Positions 51,816-60,802 of a DNA stretch of 64,000 nucleotides are shown in pieces. The position numbers and the translations under genes are program-made. The stretch covers positions 1-64,000 of the forward strand of contig JBASEY010000023.1 in NCBI GenBank assembly GCA_049652745.1, written 5' to 3'. A model generated the notes under the pieces. It was not told the origin of the DNA. It worked only from the letters and a program-made list of their open reading frames with translations, and searched no databases. Each line of letters starts with the position of its first letter. Position 1 is the first letter of the stretch. This stretch comes from JBASEY01 sp049652745 (lineage in GTDB: Bacteria > CSSED10-310).

Positions 51816-53234
51816 ATGAAGGTAATGTTGGTTGTCCCACCCTGGACTATTTTAGATATTCGAGCTCACGACACACAAGGTATCGCCGGAAAATGGCCTC
51901 CGATCGGCACCTTGTACATCGCATCGGTTTTACGTGAGGATGGATTCAACGTTGTTTTTAAAGATGGTGCGTTCTACACCCATGATGAGTTGGTAAGGGA
52001 AATACATAAAGAAAAACCCGATGCTCTTGGCGCTTTCGTTATCGCGATGTTTTGGGAACGAGCCCAATCTTTGTTTCGAGATGTAAAAAAAGTGTTACCG
52101 AACTGTTATATATTTGCAGGAGGTCATGGACCTTCCGCATTCGGCACAAAGGCATTGAAAGAATGTCGTGAACTTGATGCCGTTGTCTTTCATGAGGGTG
52201 AGTTTTCGACGCGGGATTTGATGAGAAGGCTTTTAAATAAAGAATCGACTATCGGTGTTGAAGGCACTGCTGTTCGAGAAAATGATGAGATTGTTGAAAA
52301 CCCGAAAAGACCCTATATCGATGATTTGGATTCTCTGCCTTTTCCAGCAATGGATTTGGCATATTTAAAAGGATACAGACCCTCTTATGGCCAGGTTCTG
52401 CATTTACCTTCCCTTCAACTCCAATCAAGCCGTGGCTGCATGAACGACTGCCTATATTGCTATCGTTTGATGGGAAGAAACGTTCTTCGATTCAGATCAC
52501 CGAGAAACGTCGTTGATGAAATAGAGTTTTACGTTAAAAAATTCAATGCCCGAGATATTAAATTCTGGGATGAATCGTTTACTTACGACAAGAATCGAAC
52601 GATTGGTATTTGTGAAGAAATTCTAAAAAGAGGAATAAAAGTGTCCTGGTGGGTCTCAGCACGTGCAGACAGCGTCGATGCAGAAATGCTTCGATTTATG
52701 AAAAAAGCGGGATGTTGGTGTATAAATTACGGCGTTGAGTCTGCGGTGCAAAAGAACTTGGACACGTTGAGAAAAAATCTGACTGTCGATCAGATTGTCA
52801 ACGCAGTCAATATGACACATCGCGCCGGTATAAAAACTTTTACGACCTACATATTCGGCATTCCGGGCGAAACATTCGAGGAAGGATTGAAAACAATTGA
52901 GCTGGCAAAAAAACTCAACTCACATATAACGGAGTTTTTCCCTATCTCACCCTTTCCAGGAACAGACCTCTGGGATCTTGCGTGTCAATCCGATAGGTTT
53001 AAGGGCGATATAAAGAAAATCGGCCTTCTAAAGGAAGAGATTGAATATGCTCCGGATACGATGACTCATGCAGAGGTGGCCGAACTGCGCCGTCGAGCGT
53101 TTAAAGAGTATTATATCCGCCCCGCTTTTGTATGGAGATACGTGACCGGAATACGATCGATGTTCGAATTGAAAGGATTATTTGCAGGAGCTATGACTCT
53201 GTTGAAATTTACACGTAAGAAAGATAACTGTTGA
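51816..53234 (+). CDS. B12-binding radical SAM protein
   Basis: 472 residues from the ATG at 51816, which has GGAGGG upstream; an earlier in-frame ATG would add 26 residues without a ribosome-binding site. The N-terminal half is a cobalamin-binding Rossmann domain (VMLVVPPW, PPIGTLYIASVL, FAGGHGPSAF). Then comes the radical SAM core with the [4Fe-4S] triad Cys-x3-Cys-x2-Cys in RGCMNDCLYCYR (about 208-215), YGVESA and the later FGIPGE. Such enzymes use B12 and SAM for methyl transfer or ring chemistry on unreactive carbons. It is 57 bp before yedF-selD on the same strand, so perhaps co-expressed. Substrate unknown. It gives this genome a use for imported B12. Confidence 0.9.
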   Translation: MKVMLVVPPWTILDIRAHDTQGIAGKWPPIGTLYIASVLREDGFNVVFKDGAFYTHDELVREIHKEKPDALGAFVIAMFWERAQSLFRDVKKVLPNCYIFAGGHGPSAFGTKALKECRELDAVVFHEGEFSTRDLMRRLLNKESTIGVEGTAVRENDEIVENPKRPYIDDLDSLPFPAMDLAYLKGYRPSYGQVLHLPSLQLQSSRGCMNDCLYCYRLMGRNVLRFRSPRNVVDEIEFYVKKFNARDIKFWDESFTYDKNRTIGICEEILKRGIKVSWWVSARADSVDAEMLRFMKKAGCWCINYGVESAVQKNLDTLRKNLTVDQIVNAVNMTHRAGIKTFTTYIFGIPGETFEEGLKTIELAKKLNSHITEFFPISPFPGTDLWDLACQSDRFKGDIKKIGLLKEEIEYAPDTMTHAEVAELRRRAFKEYYIRPAFVWRYVTGIRSMFELKGLFAGAMTLLKFTRKKDNC

Positions 53235-53291
53235 GAGGGTATCTACGATTACATGAAAATTTTTCTACCAAAGTGAGAAGGGAATAGCGGT

Positions 53292-53912
53292 ATGCATAAA
53301 AAAATCATTTTGGATTTACAGGGTCGCCCTTGTCCGCAACCCGTTCTGGAAATCAGAAAAGCGATGATAAACAACCAAGAAGTGGAAGCCCTTGTCAGTA
53401 ATAAAGATCAGGTAGACAATATCGTTCGTATGGCGGACAATTCGGATTGGACACTTACCGTGCACGTGGAAAACAATGTCTATCGGGTTTGTCTCGCTCA
53501 TAAAAACAAATCACGGAAATCCGAATCTGAACCCGGAGTACAAGAAAATGCAGATAGGACAAGGCAGGAAACGAAGCCTGCATCGGTTCTTCTGATCAGC
53601 TCAGAATATATGGGAAAAGGTGATAATGATCTAGGTCGGATTTTGATGAAAGCATTTTTAGAAACCGTAAAAGAGTGCAGCCGGATCCCTCAGACAATTA
53701 TCCTGCTGAATTCCGGCATAAAACTAGCCGCAAAAGGATCACTGTCTATCGAGGCTTTAAAAAAACTTGAAGCGGAGGGAGTAAAAATTCTGGTTTGTGG
53801 TACGTGTCTGGAGTTTTTCCATTTAAAAGAGGACCTGAAAGTCGGAGTCGTCTCAAACATGTTCGATATTGCTGAGCTGTTGATGGGTGCAGGAGTGCTC
53901 ACCATCTCATAA
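53292..53912 (+). CDS. yedF: Selenium metabolism protein YedF (TusA-DsrE fusion)
   Basis: 206 residues. N-terminal TusA-like domain with the active-site motif GRPCPQP (Cys14); a charged linker (about 75-98); then a DsrE-like domain (about 99-206, ASVLLISSEYMGKGDNDLGRIL, LVCGTCLEFF). This two-domain form is the one regularly found next to selD in selenium-using bacteria, where it is thought to handle a reduced selenium or sulfur carrier. The gap to selD is 20 bp. The CGTC pair in the second domain may be redox active. The exact reaction is not established for the family. Confidence 0.93.
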   Translation: MHKKIILDLQGRPCPQPVLEIRKAMINNQEVEALVSNKDQVDNIVRMADNSDWTLTVHVENNVYRVCLAHKNKSRKSESEPGVQENADRTRQETKPASVLLISSEYMGKGDNDLGRILMKAFLETVKECSRIPQTIILLNSGIKLAAKGSLSIEALKKLEAEGVKILVCGTCLEFFHLKEDLKVGVVSNMFDIAELLMGAGVLTIS

Positions 53913-53931
53913 GGCTCAAATAGGAATAACT

Positions 53932-54978
53932 ATGGAAAAAATTAGATTGACCAGTATGGCGTGTGCAGCGGGGTGAGCGGCTAAAAGGGGGCCGGAGTCT
54001 CTGGCCCGAATTGTTGAACCGCTCCGAAAAATTTTTAAAGGAATTGATTACCAAAGCCTTTTAGTGGGTCTGGATACTGCCGACGATGCGGCTGTATTTA
54101 AAATCGATGATGAAAAAGCGATCATTTTCACGACTGACTTTTTGACTCCCGTTGTCGATGATCCATATCTTTATGGAGCAATCGCAGCTGCCAATTCCAT
54201 GAGCGATGTCTTCGCGATGGGCGGCAAGGTATTGCTTACATTGAATATAGCCGGTTTTCCAGAAAATTTACCGGAAGATATGATTTCCGAGATTTTCAGG
54301 GGAGGTGCGGATAAAGTAAAGGAAGCAGGAGGCGTGGTTGCGGGGGGGCATACTATCGATACGAAAGAGCCTTTTTACGGGATGGCGGTTTGCGGGGTTG
54401 TTCATCCTGAAAAACTATTGATGAAATCCGCCATGAAGCCGGGAGACATCCTGGTTCTCACCAAACCTCTCGGCACGGGAATAATTACGACGGCTTTTAA
54501 GGGAGATCAATGTGATCCAAAGCATTTAGACGCTGCTGTTGTGTCAATGGCTGAATTGAACAATCAAAGCTCACTAGCCGCATTACATGTCGGTTGCAAA
54601 GCGGCTACCGATGTGACCGGCTTCAGTTTACTCGGGCATGCTTGTGAGATGGCTGTAAGCAGCAAAGTGGCTTTAGAACTCTCGTATAAACACATTCCTT
54701 TCCTTCCAGGCGCTGAAACATATGCAGAGCAATGGTTATTTCCCGGTGGAACCGCCCGAAATGAACAGGCTTTTTCAAAATATGTCTCTTTTGATCAATC
54801 CACCAGCTTGGAAAAACAAAGGCTGTTATATACTGCTGAAACCTCTGGAGGACTATTGATTGCAATTCCGAAGAGCATGGTTGATGAATTTGAACGCTTT
54901 TGTCGGGAAATTGGCCAAACTTACTATAAAATTGGATCGGTTGTACAGGGTAATCCTCAGGTTTTCGTAACTGTTTAA
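53932..54978 (+). CDS. selD: Selenide, water dikinase, itself a selenoprotein (in-frame UGA read as Sec15)
   Basis: 348 residues when the TGA at 53974-53976 is read as selenocysteine; without recoding the first 44 residues are lost. The ATG at 53932 follows AGGA with good spacing. The N-terminus reads ACAAG-U-AAKRGPESLARI: Sec replaces the catalytic Cys, and Lys18 matches the catalytic Lys of SelD. Later blocks are typical: GLDTADDAAVFKIDDEKAI, TTDFLTPVVDDPY, AAANSMSDVFAMGG, AGGHTI, TDVTGFSLLGH. The enzyme makes selenophosphate from selenide and ATP, the selenium donor for Sec. A SECIS-like hairpin lies just after the UGA. Its stop overlaps the convergent permease gene by 4 bp. The presence of a Sec-type SelD implies that selA, selB and selC exist elsewhere in the genome. 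Confidence 0.96.
53989..54007 (+). promoter_or_regulatory. Bacterial SECIS hairpin of selD
   Basis: 12 nt after the UGA a 5-bp GC stem (GGGCC / GGCCC) encloses a 9-nt loop starting GGAGUCU. Position and GG-U loop agree with a SelB-binding element. Confidence 0.7.
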
Positions 54979-55754
54979 AATAATCCTGCAAGTTTTGAAG
55001 ACATGATCAAAACTGAAAATACAAGAAATATTTTAACCCATTTTTCTCCACCCAAAATGGCGATGTGTGTACCAAGCCAACCGCCGATAGTTGAGCCGCC
55101 GGCGAGAATCAGTGCGACATGCCAGAGAATTCGGCCGAAAAATAAAAAGCCTATCACGCTGGTCCATGTCAAGATGCCGGTGATGAACAGCTTATAATAA
55201 TTTATTTTCACCAGATCAATTCGCATCAGTGATGAAAGGACGGCGATGATGAGAATTCCAGCGCCTGCTTGAATGAAACCGATATAAAAACCAATACCGA
55301 TAAATAAAAACAAGAGTGTTAGGCGTTTACTTATACTCAAAGAATCTTCATCGCCGGCTATGGAGCTTTTTATTTTATTAGCGCTCAAAATCAAAGCGAG
55401 CACGACGAGCATCACGACGGATAAAATACGCTTAAAAATATCATCCTCTATTTTTGTAGCTGTCAGGGCTCCCAACAAGGTGCCGGGGATTGCCGGCAGC
55501 GCCAGAAACAGGCAAAAGCCGATATTGCCATAGCCTTTTCGTCTAAATGTGAGAACGCTGATAAGACTCTGCATACCGACGGCAATCCGATTGGTGCCGT
55601 TTGCCGTCACGGTATCGAGGCCCAGAAAGATCAGCAGCGGCAGCGTTAAAAGTGAGCCGCCTCCAGCCAATACGTTGGTAATTCCAGCGGCTATACCTGC
55701 TATGAACAAATATAGCAGGTGTAGAATGTGATAATCGGTGTTGATTATTTCCAT
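54975..55754 (-). CDS. TauE/SafE (TSUP) family permease
   Basis: 259 residues, about eight membrane segments, the standard TSUP length. The N-terminal half contains the hallmark GGGSLLTLPLLIFLGLD and TNRIAVGMQSL, and the second half the repeat GFIQAGAGILIIAVLSS and GGSTIGGWLGTHI. The family transports sulfur-containing anions or organosulfonates, in either direction. It is convergent with selD (4-bp overlap) and its start overlaps the end of the NYN-protein gene (10 bp). Transport of sulfite, selenite or similar is possible, but convergent orientation is weak evidence for a selenium role. Confidence 0.9.
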   Translation of the reverse strand: MEIINTDYHILHLLYLFIAGIAAGITNVLAGGGSLLTLPLLIFLGLDTVTANGTNRIAVGMQSLISVLTFRRKGYGNIGFCLFLALPAIPGTLLGALTATKIEDDIFKRILSVVMLVVLALILSANKIKSSIAGDEDSLSISKRLTLLFLFIGIGFYIGFIQAGAGILIIAVLSSLMRIDLVKINYYKLFITGILTWTSVIGFLFFGRILWHVALILAGGSTIGGWLGTHIAILGGEKWVKIFLVFSVLIMSSKLAGLF

Positions 55755-57067
55755 GGTGCGAAATATCGGTCGGAAAGGACATGATACCGAGTTTCCAAAC
55801 CTGATTTACTCACTCTGATCAGGTTTTGCTCGCGCATCGATTCAAGAAGTTTATTCAGTTGCTGAATATGCTTTTCTGATCCGAATAAAATTTTTGCGGC
55901 TTCGGCGGAATCGGTTAAACTGGGGTCATATTTTAGGATATACAAGAGACAAAGCGAATCCGTCCAATGATTTGCTCTGGCCAAATTATAGGTCGATATA
56001 GGGGTTGAATAGGAAGTAATCAAGTTACCTTTGGCGTCTTTAAAAGATCCGACATACATCAACATCCGAACAATATCCCTGATTTGTGATTTATGCACTT
56101 TCACACCGGTCTTCTCATATTGTTCCGCCAAATCATCAATAAGAGCTGAAAGAAACAGATCATTGGGATCCTTTGTTTCCGTCATCTCTTTCCTGAAATC
56201 ACGCAATACCTTTTTACGCAGCTCCGGATCCCAGGGTCGTAATCCGACGGAGTTTAAAAACGAGGAGTAGCTTCCAAAGGTATCATCGTCTGTCGGTGAG
56301 CCGTTTTCAATTCCCTCCGGTTGGATTTCCTGGAATTGTTCACGATGGAGACCTATTTCGAGAAGACCGGATTGGGGGTTGTTTTTCAGGCGGATAAAGC
56401 CTTGTTTCATCCCGGCGCGCAAAAAGCTGGAAAAACTTTTAAAACCGAAATTTCCGACATGAAAAGCGGGGTTTTTACGTAAAATGGCTTTTCTGACTTG
56501 AGCGGCTGGAATGAATTCCAAGCCGTCTTTCAATAATATTTTTACTGCGCCGGACAACTGATTGAAAATGTTCTCTTTATCGATTTCAGACGTTAAACGT
56601 TGAGATTGAACCAAGTTATTGTAATAGATAAACTCATCACAATTCTGAACTAGAAGATCAGAAGTGCTTTCGAAAACACCAAATCCAATTATATGAAAAC
56701 TGTATTCTCGCAGCTTTGAAACGAGTGGAAAAAAATCTTTATCCCCTGTTACGAATGCAAATGTGTCGACATGTTTCCAAGTCATGGCAATCTCCATGGC
56801 ATCGACGACCATCTTGATATCCGTGCTGTTTTTATTGGTACGTCCCCGCTGGGGCAACTCGATTAAATCAATTCCATGATCTTGGATTTCATACCTATAG
56901 TCATGATGAGTTCTCCAATCAGCGTAGGCTCGTTTAATGATTAAACGACCCTTCTCTTTTAAAACCTCGAGTATCGGTGTTACCAAAAACCGTCCTAATC
57001 CAATGTTTTCGGAAGCGTAAATAATATTATCCATATCAATGAATAGCGCGATTCTTGCTTCAGACAT
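55745..57067 (-). CDS. NYN/PIN-like nuclease domain protein with LOTUS (OST-HTH) domain
   Basis: 440 residues. The NYN domain (1-150, LabA/DUF88 type) shows the acidic metal site: FIDMDNI, a central NSTDIKMVVDAMEIA, and FVTGDKDFFPLV. Residues about 165-245 match an OST-HTH/LOTUS fold (IPAAQVRKAILRKNPAFHVG, FGFKSFSSFLRAG), which binds RNA in known cases. The C-terminal 180 residues are helical with a winged-helix-like end (LNKLLESMREQNLIRVS); I do not recognise them. GAGGAG precedes the ATG. NYN proteins are probable ribonucleases, so this one likely acts in RNA processing or decay. It overlaps the permease gene by 10 bp. Confidence 0.88.
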   Translation of the reverse strand: MSEARIALFIDMDNIIYASENIGLGRFLVTPILEVLKEKGRLIIKRAYADWRTHHDYRYEIQDHGIDLIELPQRGRTNKNSTDIKMVVDAMEIAMTWKHVDTFAFVTGDKDFFPLVSKLREYSFHIIGFGVFESTSDLLVQNCDEFIYYNNLVQSQRLTSEIDKENIFNQLSGAVKILLKDGLEFIPAAQVRKAILRKNPAFHVGNFGFKSFSSFLRAGMKQGFIRLKNNPQSGLLEIGLHREQFQEIQPEGIENGSPTDDDTFGSYSSFLNSVGLRPWDPELRKKVLRDFRKEMTETKDPNDLFLSALIDDLAEQYEKTGVKVHKSQIRDIVRMLMYVGSFKDAKGNLITSYSTPISTYNLARANHWTDSLCLLYILKYDPSLTDSAEAAKILFGSEKHIQQLNKLLESMREQNLIRVSKSGLETRYHVLSDRYFAPWK

Positions 57068-57164
57068 GATTTCTCCTCCAAAAAAAATGAAAAAATTCCA
57101 TTACCGCTCCCTGACACAACAACAACTATACATGATTTTTCCATGTGATGCATTGTAAATGACA

Positions 57165-57193
57165 TTGTCCTCAAATCGGATTATTGTTATAAA
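57165..57193 (+). promoter_or_regulatory. Possible sigma-70-type promoter of the DHH phosphoesterase gene
   Basis: TTGTCC and TATAAA with 17-bp spacing, 28 bp before the ATG at 57221. It matches 4 of 6 and 5 of 6 consensus bases. Confidence 0.45.
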
Positions 57194-57220
57194 AGGGATG
57201 AAATACGGGGACGAAACAGC

Positions 57221-58282
57221 ATGAAAGAACCGGTTTATTCACGTACACAATTGGATTTATTGTTGAAAACTTTAAAACAGTTCAAAAAAGTCTTGATTTT
57301 GACGCATAGCAATCCTGACCCGGATGCCATTGCCAGCGCTTTTGCCTTGAAATATCTGATTTCCCACCTGACTTCATGCAAAGCGAGAGTCGTTTATTCA
57401 GGGGTTATAGGTAGGCGAGAAAACAAGGCCATGATCAGAGAGCTATCGCTTAACATGGTGCAAGTAGATGAGATCCATTGGAAGGCCTATGATGGTCTTG
57501 TTTTAATAGATCATCAACCGGGAAGGCGCTATTATCCATGGCCGGAAAACAGATGGCCCGACATCGTTATCGATCATCATCCTCGCCGGCCTTTGGCTAA
57601 AGCGGTAAAATTTATCGATGTAAGAACAGAATTCGGATCCAGTTCGAGTTTGGTTGCCTCTTATCTTTTAGCGGCAAACCTGCCGATTCCACGCTGGCTT
57701 TCAAGCGCGCTGATTTATGGCATTACGACAGATACACAAGAATTTTCCCGCAGTAGAATTGAAAGAGATAAAAAGATATATATTTCGCTCTTTGAAAATG
57801 CCGATCATCTTAAAATTTATCGATTTTCTCACCCTTTATACCATAGTGATTACTTGTCTGAATATTGGTATGCACTTAAATCCGCCTATATATATAAAGA
57901 TATCGTTATCAGTTTTATGGGTTTAGTCACCGTTCCGGACGGCACTGCCGAAGTCGCCGATAACCTGATCAATATGCATGGAATCCGTTATGCTGTTGCA
58001 ACCGGGTATTTTGCCGATACGCTTTATATGTCGCTAAGGGTACGAAATGTGCGGCGTGATGCAGGAAAAATTTTACGCTTGATTGTCGGAAAAAAGGGCT
58101 CTGCAGGCGGCCATGGGTTTATGGCTGGAGCACAAATAAAAGAGATCTCATCTTTTGAAGAAGCTGAACAATTGGCGCAAAATCTTCATAATAAAATTAT
58201 TAAATTGTTGCACCCGGATTTTCTGCTGGAACAGGCGAAGCCTGTTTTATACAGAAAGGATATTCGAGGTGTGGGTCAATAA
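57221..58282 (+). CDS. DHH family phosphoesterase (NrnA-like)
   Basis: 353 residues. N-terminal DHH domain with the metal motifs ILTHSNPDPDAIAS, LVLIDHQPG and VIDHHPRRP, and a later TTDTQEF; C-terminal DHHA1 domain with GSAGGHGFMAGA, which binds the substrate phosphate or base. This is the layout of NrnA nano-RNases and PAP phosphatases, which degrade very short oligonucleotides or pAp in the cytoplasm. It is a little longer than typical NrnA (about 320). It is divergent from the NYN-domain gene, another likely RNA-degrading enzyme. Which substrate it prefers cannot be judged. Confidence 0.9.
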   Translation: MKEPVYSRTQLDLLLKTLKQFKKVLILTHSNPDPDAIASAFALKYLISHLTSCKARVVYSGVIGRRENKAMIRELSLNMVQVDEIHWKAYDGLVLIDHQPGRRYYPWPENRWPDIVIDHHPRRPLAKAVKFIDVRTEFGSSSSLVASYLLAANLPIPRWLSSALIYGITTDTQEFSRSRIERDKKIYISLFENADHLKIYRFSHPLYHSDYLSEYWYALKSAYIYKDIVISFMGLVTVPDGTAEVADNLINMHGIRYAVATGYFADTLYMSLRVRNVRRDAGKILRLIVGKKGSAGGHGFMAGAQIKEISSFEEAEQLAQNLHNKIIKLLHPDFLLEQAKPVLYRKDIRGVGQ

Positions 58283-58293
58283 AAGTATAAGTT

Positions 58294-59343
58294 CTAGAAT
58301 AAAATCGATGCTAGCGGGGTCTTCCTGAGCAGTGCGTAAATCGCACCGGAAAAGAGCAGGGCGCTTATTGTCACCAATATAAGATCTACTTGATGAGAAG
58401 TATTGAAAGTCTGGTAAACAATCCACGCTAAAGAGCCTAAAACCAAGGGTTCATGCATGATAAACACCGGCCAAACATACTCGGAAAGGTATTTGAGGTT
58501 GGAAGAGAGACGATCCGGTATAATTGCATAACAAAGAAAAAACAGCGCTAAAGGTATGAACAATTCCGATCCGACGATACCTGAAAAATTTTGAAGCGCT
58601 GAAGTGGCTTTTGCTTCCATGATCGTGAAATACGAGCCTAATAGGATTGTTATCAAAGGAATATGGTGACGGAGCAGTTTTGAATTACCATAACGGGTGA
58701 TTATCTCCGATAAAAGGACTCCCAGATCGTAAAATGCAAAATACATCGGATAGATATACGGCTGGCCTAGATTGTAAAAAGCTATGGCATACCGAATCAA
58801 GAAATATGCTATCCATAGAATTGGCCGATATATAATTAAGGGTATGTATTTTTTTATGAAGGGGTAAACGGTTACGACCAGCAGAAACATGGGTATAAAC
58901 CACAATTGATATGCTGGATGTTTGGATCCGTTCAGAATATTCCAAATGGTTTTCATGTCGGGGAAGGGGTAGTTGCGGAAGGCGGAATGATTTGATGCCA
59001 TCACAAAAGGAAGTTTGGGAATGGAGACATAATATATAAGAGTCCAGATCAAATAAGGACGTAAAAGGCGTTTAAGGCGTTTATTTATATATGGAAAACA
59101 GGCTGAGTTTTGGTTGGCTTGTGATGACAGTCCATATTTGAATCCTGCAACGAGAACGAACGAGGGTACGGAAAATCTCACCAAAGAATAGGTCAAAACT
59201 CCCCAGAAGGGCATCGCATGAAGGCTGAGAGCTTTACCTGTTGTCAGTATGAAATAATTGTTTAAAGCATGGTTTATGACAACTCGGATTATGGCAACGA
59301 TAACCACCAAGTCAAGAAATCCGTAATAACGTCTATCAGTCAT
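58294..59343 (-). CDS. Acyltransferase family 3 membrane protein
   Basis: 349 residues, about ten membrane segments. The early His in INHALNNYFI and the Arg-rich segment INKRLKRLLRPYLIWTLIYY match the OafA-like acyltransferase 3 fold, which moves acetyl or other acyl groups to surface sugars or lipids from inside the membrane; the first segment (MTDRRYYGFLDLVVIVAIIRVV) is also typical. Its start overlaps the stop of the YugP-like gene (8 bp), so the two are translationally coupled. The acceptor may be a glycan made by the glycosyltransferases of this window, but no direct link is visible. Confidence 0.86.
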   Translation of the reverse strand: MTDRRYYGFLDLVVIVAIIRVVINHALNNYFILTTGKALSLHAMPFWGVLTYSLVRFSVPSFVLVAGFKYGLSSQANQNSACFPYINKRLKRLLRPYLIWTLIYYVSIPKLPFVMASNHSAFRNYPFPDMKTIWNILNGSKHPAYQLWFIPMFLLVVTVYPFIKKYIPLIIYRPILWIAYFLIRYAIAFYNLGQPYIYPMYFAFYDLGVLLSEIITRYGNSKLLRHHIPLITILLGSYFTIMEAKATSALQNFSGIVGSELFIPLALFFLCYAIIPDRLSSNLKYLSEYVWPVFIMHEPLVLGSLAWIVYQTFNTSHQVDLILVTISALLFSGAIYALLRKTPLASILF

Positions 59344-60037
59344 TATTGCGAAATAGACCTAGTCTAATCACCCAATACAAAAGTTGTAATATAGCAGTTA
59401 CCGCTGCGGCGACGTATGTCAGAGCGGCTGCATTTAAAACTGCGTTTATGCCGTCGGTTTCCCTTGTAGAAACAATCCCGTGCTGAGTCAAAATGGCTTT
59501 TGCTCTTGATGAGGCGTCGAACTCAACCGGAAGGGTGATCAAAGTAAAAAGAACTGTCGTCGCAAATAACAGGACTCCTAGTTTGGCGACAAACATGGTG
59601 CCGCCGGCCGATGCAATCAAAACTCCCAACATAATCAATATCCAGGAAAATTGAGATCCGATTCCGGCCAGAGGAACCAGTTTCGAACGAAGCTGTAACG
59701 GTGCGTACCCTGTTTTATGCTGCAAAGCATGGCCGGCTTCGTGCGCAGCCACGCCCTGTGCGGCAATGGACGTGGAGTCATAGACGGATTGCGAGAGCCG
59801 CAATCTCCTGGAGGTTGGATCATAGTGATCAGACAAATGGCCTGCGACACGTTCGATTTTGACATCGTAAAGAGCGTTTCTGTCAAGAATTTGACGAGCG
59901 ACTTGGGCGCCGGTCATGCCGGAACTCGAGGGTATTCGTGAATAGCGTTTAAATGCGCGGCTCACTTTAAACGATGCATAAGATGCCAAAAGTAAACCCG
60001 GCAAAATCAATATCATGTACAAAGGATCAAATACCAT
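59336..60037 (-). CDS. YugP-like membrane zinc metallopeptidase
   Basis: 233 residues. An N-terminal membrane segment (MILILPGLLLASYASF), a soluble part with YDPTSRRLRLSQSVYDSTS leading to the zinc motif HEAGH (about 99-103), then three or four membrane segments and the third-ligand region PVEFDASSRAKAIL. These are all features of the neutral zinc metallopeptidase family of Bacillus YugP, for which no precise function is proven. It lies 2 bp after grpE and overlaps the acyltransferase gene, so grpE - yugP - acyltransferase form one unit, which hints at membrane-protein quality control. Confidence 0.93.
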   Translation of the reverse strand: MVFDPLYMILILPGLLLASYASFKVSRAFKRYSRIPSSSGMTGAQVARQILDRNALYDVKIERVAGHLSDHYDPTSRRLRLSQSVYDSTSIAAQGVAAHEAGHALQHKTGYAPLQLRSKLVPLAGIGSQFSWILIMLGVLIASAGGTMFVAKLGVLLFATTVLFTLITLPVEFDASSRAKAILTQHGIVSTRETDGINAVLNAAALTYVAAAVTAILQLLYWVIRLGLFRNND

Positions 60038-60039
60038 TT

Positions 60040-60678
60040 TTATTTTCCCTTTCTCTTGGTTTTGATTTCTTTATGGTTCGAACAATCGCTGTCATTTTTC
60101 TCCGGTGCTGCAGAAACGACGACACGAGCCGGGCGAAGGACTGAATTTCGAAACATGTATCCCGCGGAAATTTCCCCAATCACGGTGCCGGGATCAACAG
60201 TGTCGATCTGTTGAACCATGAGAGCTTCTGCTTTTTCAGGATCAAACTGAGAATTTATCAGCTCCATTCTGTGGAAATCCAACTTTTCGAGGTTGGTCAT
60301 CAACACATCATAGATAAGCTTTAAGCCCTGGTAGACATCGTTTGTATTATCGATTTCGGGTCGGTTTAAAGCTGCGTCAAAACTGTCCAGAGCCGGAAGG
60401 ATGGCTTCAAGCACAACAGCCTGATGGACTTCCATCAATTTACAGCGTTCTTTCACCATACGTTTTCTAAAGTTGTCAAACTCCGCTTTCAAACGCTGAA
60501 GTGCATCGAGATATTCAGAAGCTTCTTTTTGTGTTTTCTCCAGCATATCCAGGTCTTTTTGATCGGCGTCAGAGTTTAGTTTCTTGGGATCTTCGCGGCT
60601 ATCGAGAAGCTGATCGTTTTGACATTCATCCGAATGGCTTTCAAAATTTTTGTTTATAGGTATTTTTCTTATATTCAT
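60040..60678 (-). CDS. grpE: GrpE nucleotide exchange factor
   Basis: 212 residues. Cochaperone of DnaK that speeds ADP release. A charged N-terminal extension (1-45), a long coiled coil (about 45-100, KEASEYLDALQRLKAEFDNFRKRM), the bundle segment (ILPALDSFDAALNRPE) and the beta domain with FDPEKAEALMVQ and YMFRNSVLRPARVVVS are all visible. dnaK and dnaJ are not adjacent, which departs from the common hrcA-grpE-dnaK order. The last residues are basic (KTKRKGK). No CIRCE element was seen upstream. Confidence 0.95.
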   Translation of the reverse strand: MNIRKIPINKNFESHSDECQNDQLLDSREDPKKLNSDADQKDLDMLEKTQKEASEYLDALQRLKAEFDNFRKRMVKERCKLMEVHQAVVLEAILPALDSFDAALNRPEIDNTNDVYQGLKLIYDVLMTNLEKLDFHRMELINSQFDPEKAEALMVQQIDTVDPGTVIGEISAGYMFRNSVLRPARVVVSAAPEKNDSDCSNHKEIKTKRKGK

Positions 60679-60802
60679 TTCGGTATCTCCGGTGCTATTT
60701 TACAACAGGTTTTAGTCAGTAGCCGATTAAGAGCAGGTCGGGTTCTTTTCGACATGCTGCAATAAGCAATATATTGTTTTAGTCTAACATTGTCAAGCAT
60801 TC

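Noticed and set aside
53235..53260. TGA stop of the radical SAM gene directly after Cys as a possible third selenocysteine codon
   Set aside because: The frame closes soon after, no hairpin of SECIS form was seen, and the domain is already complete.
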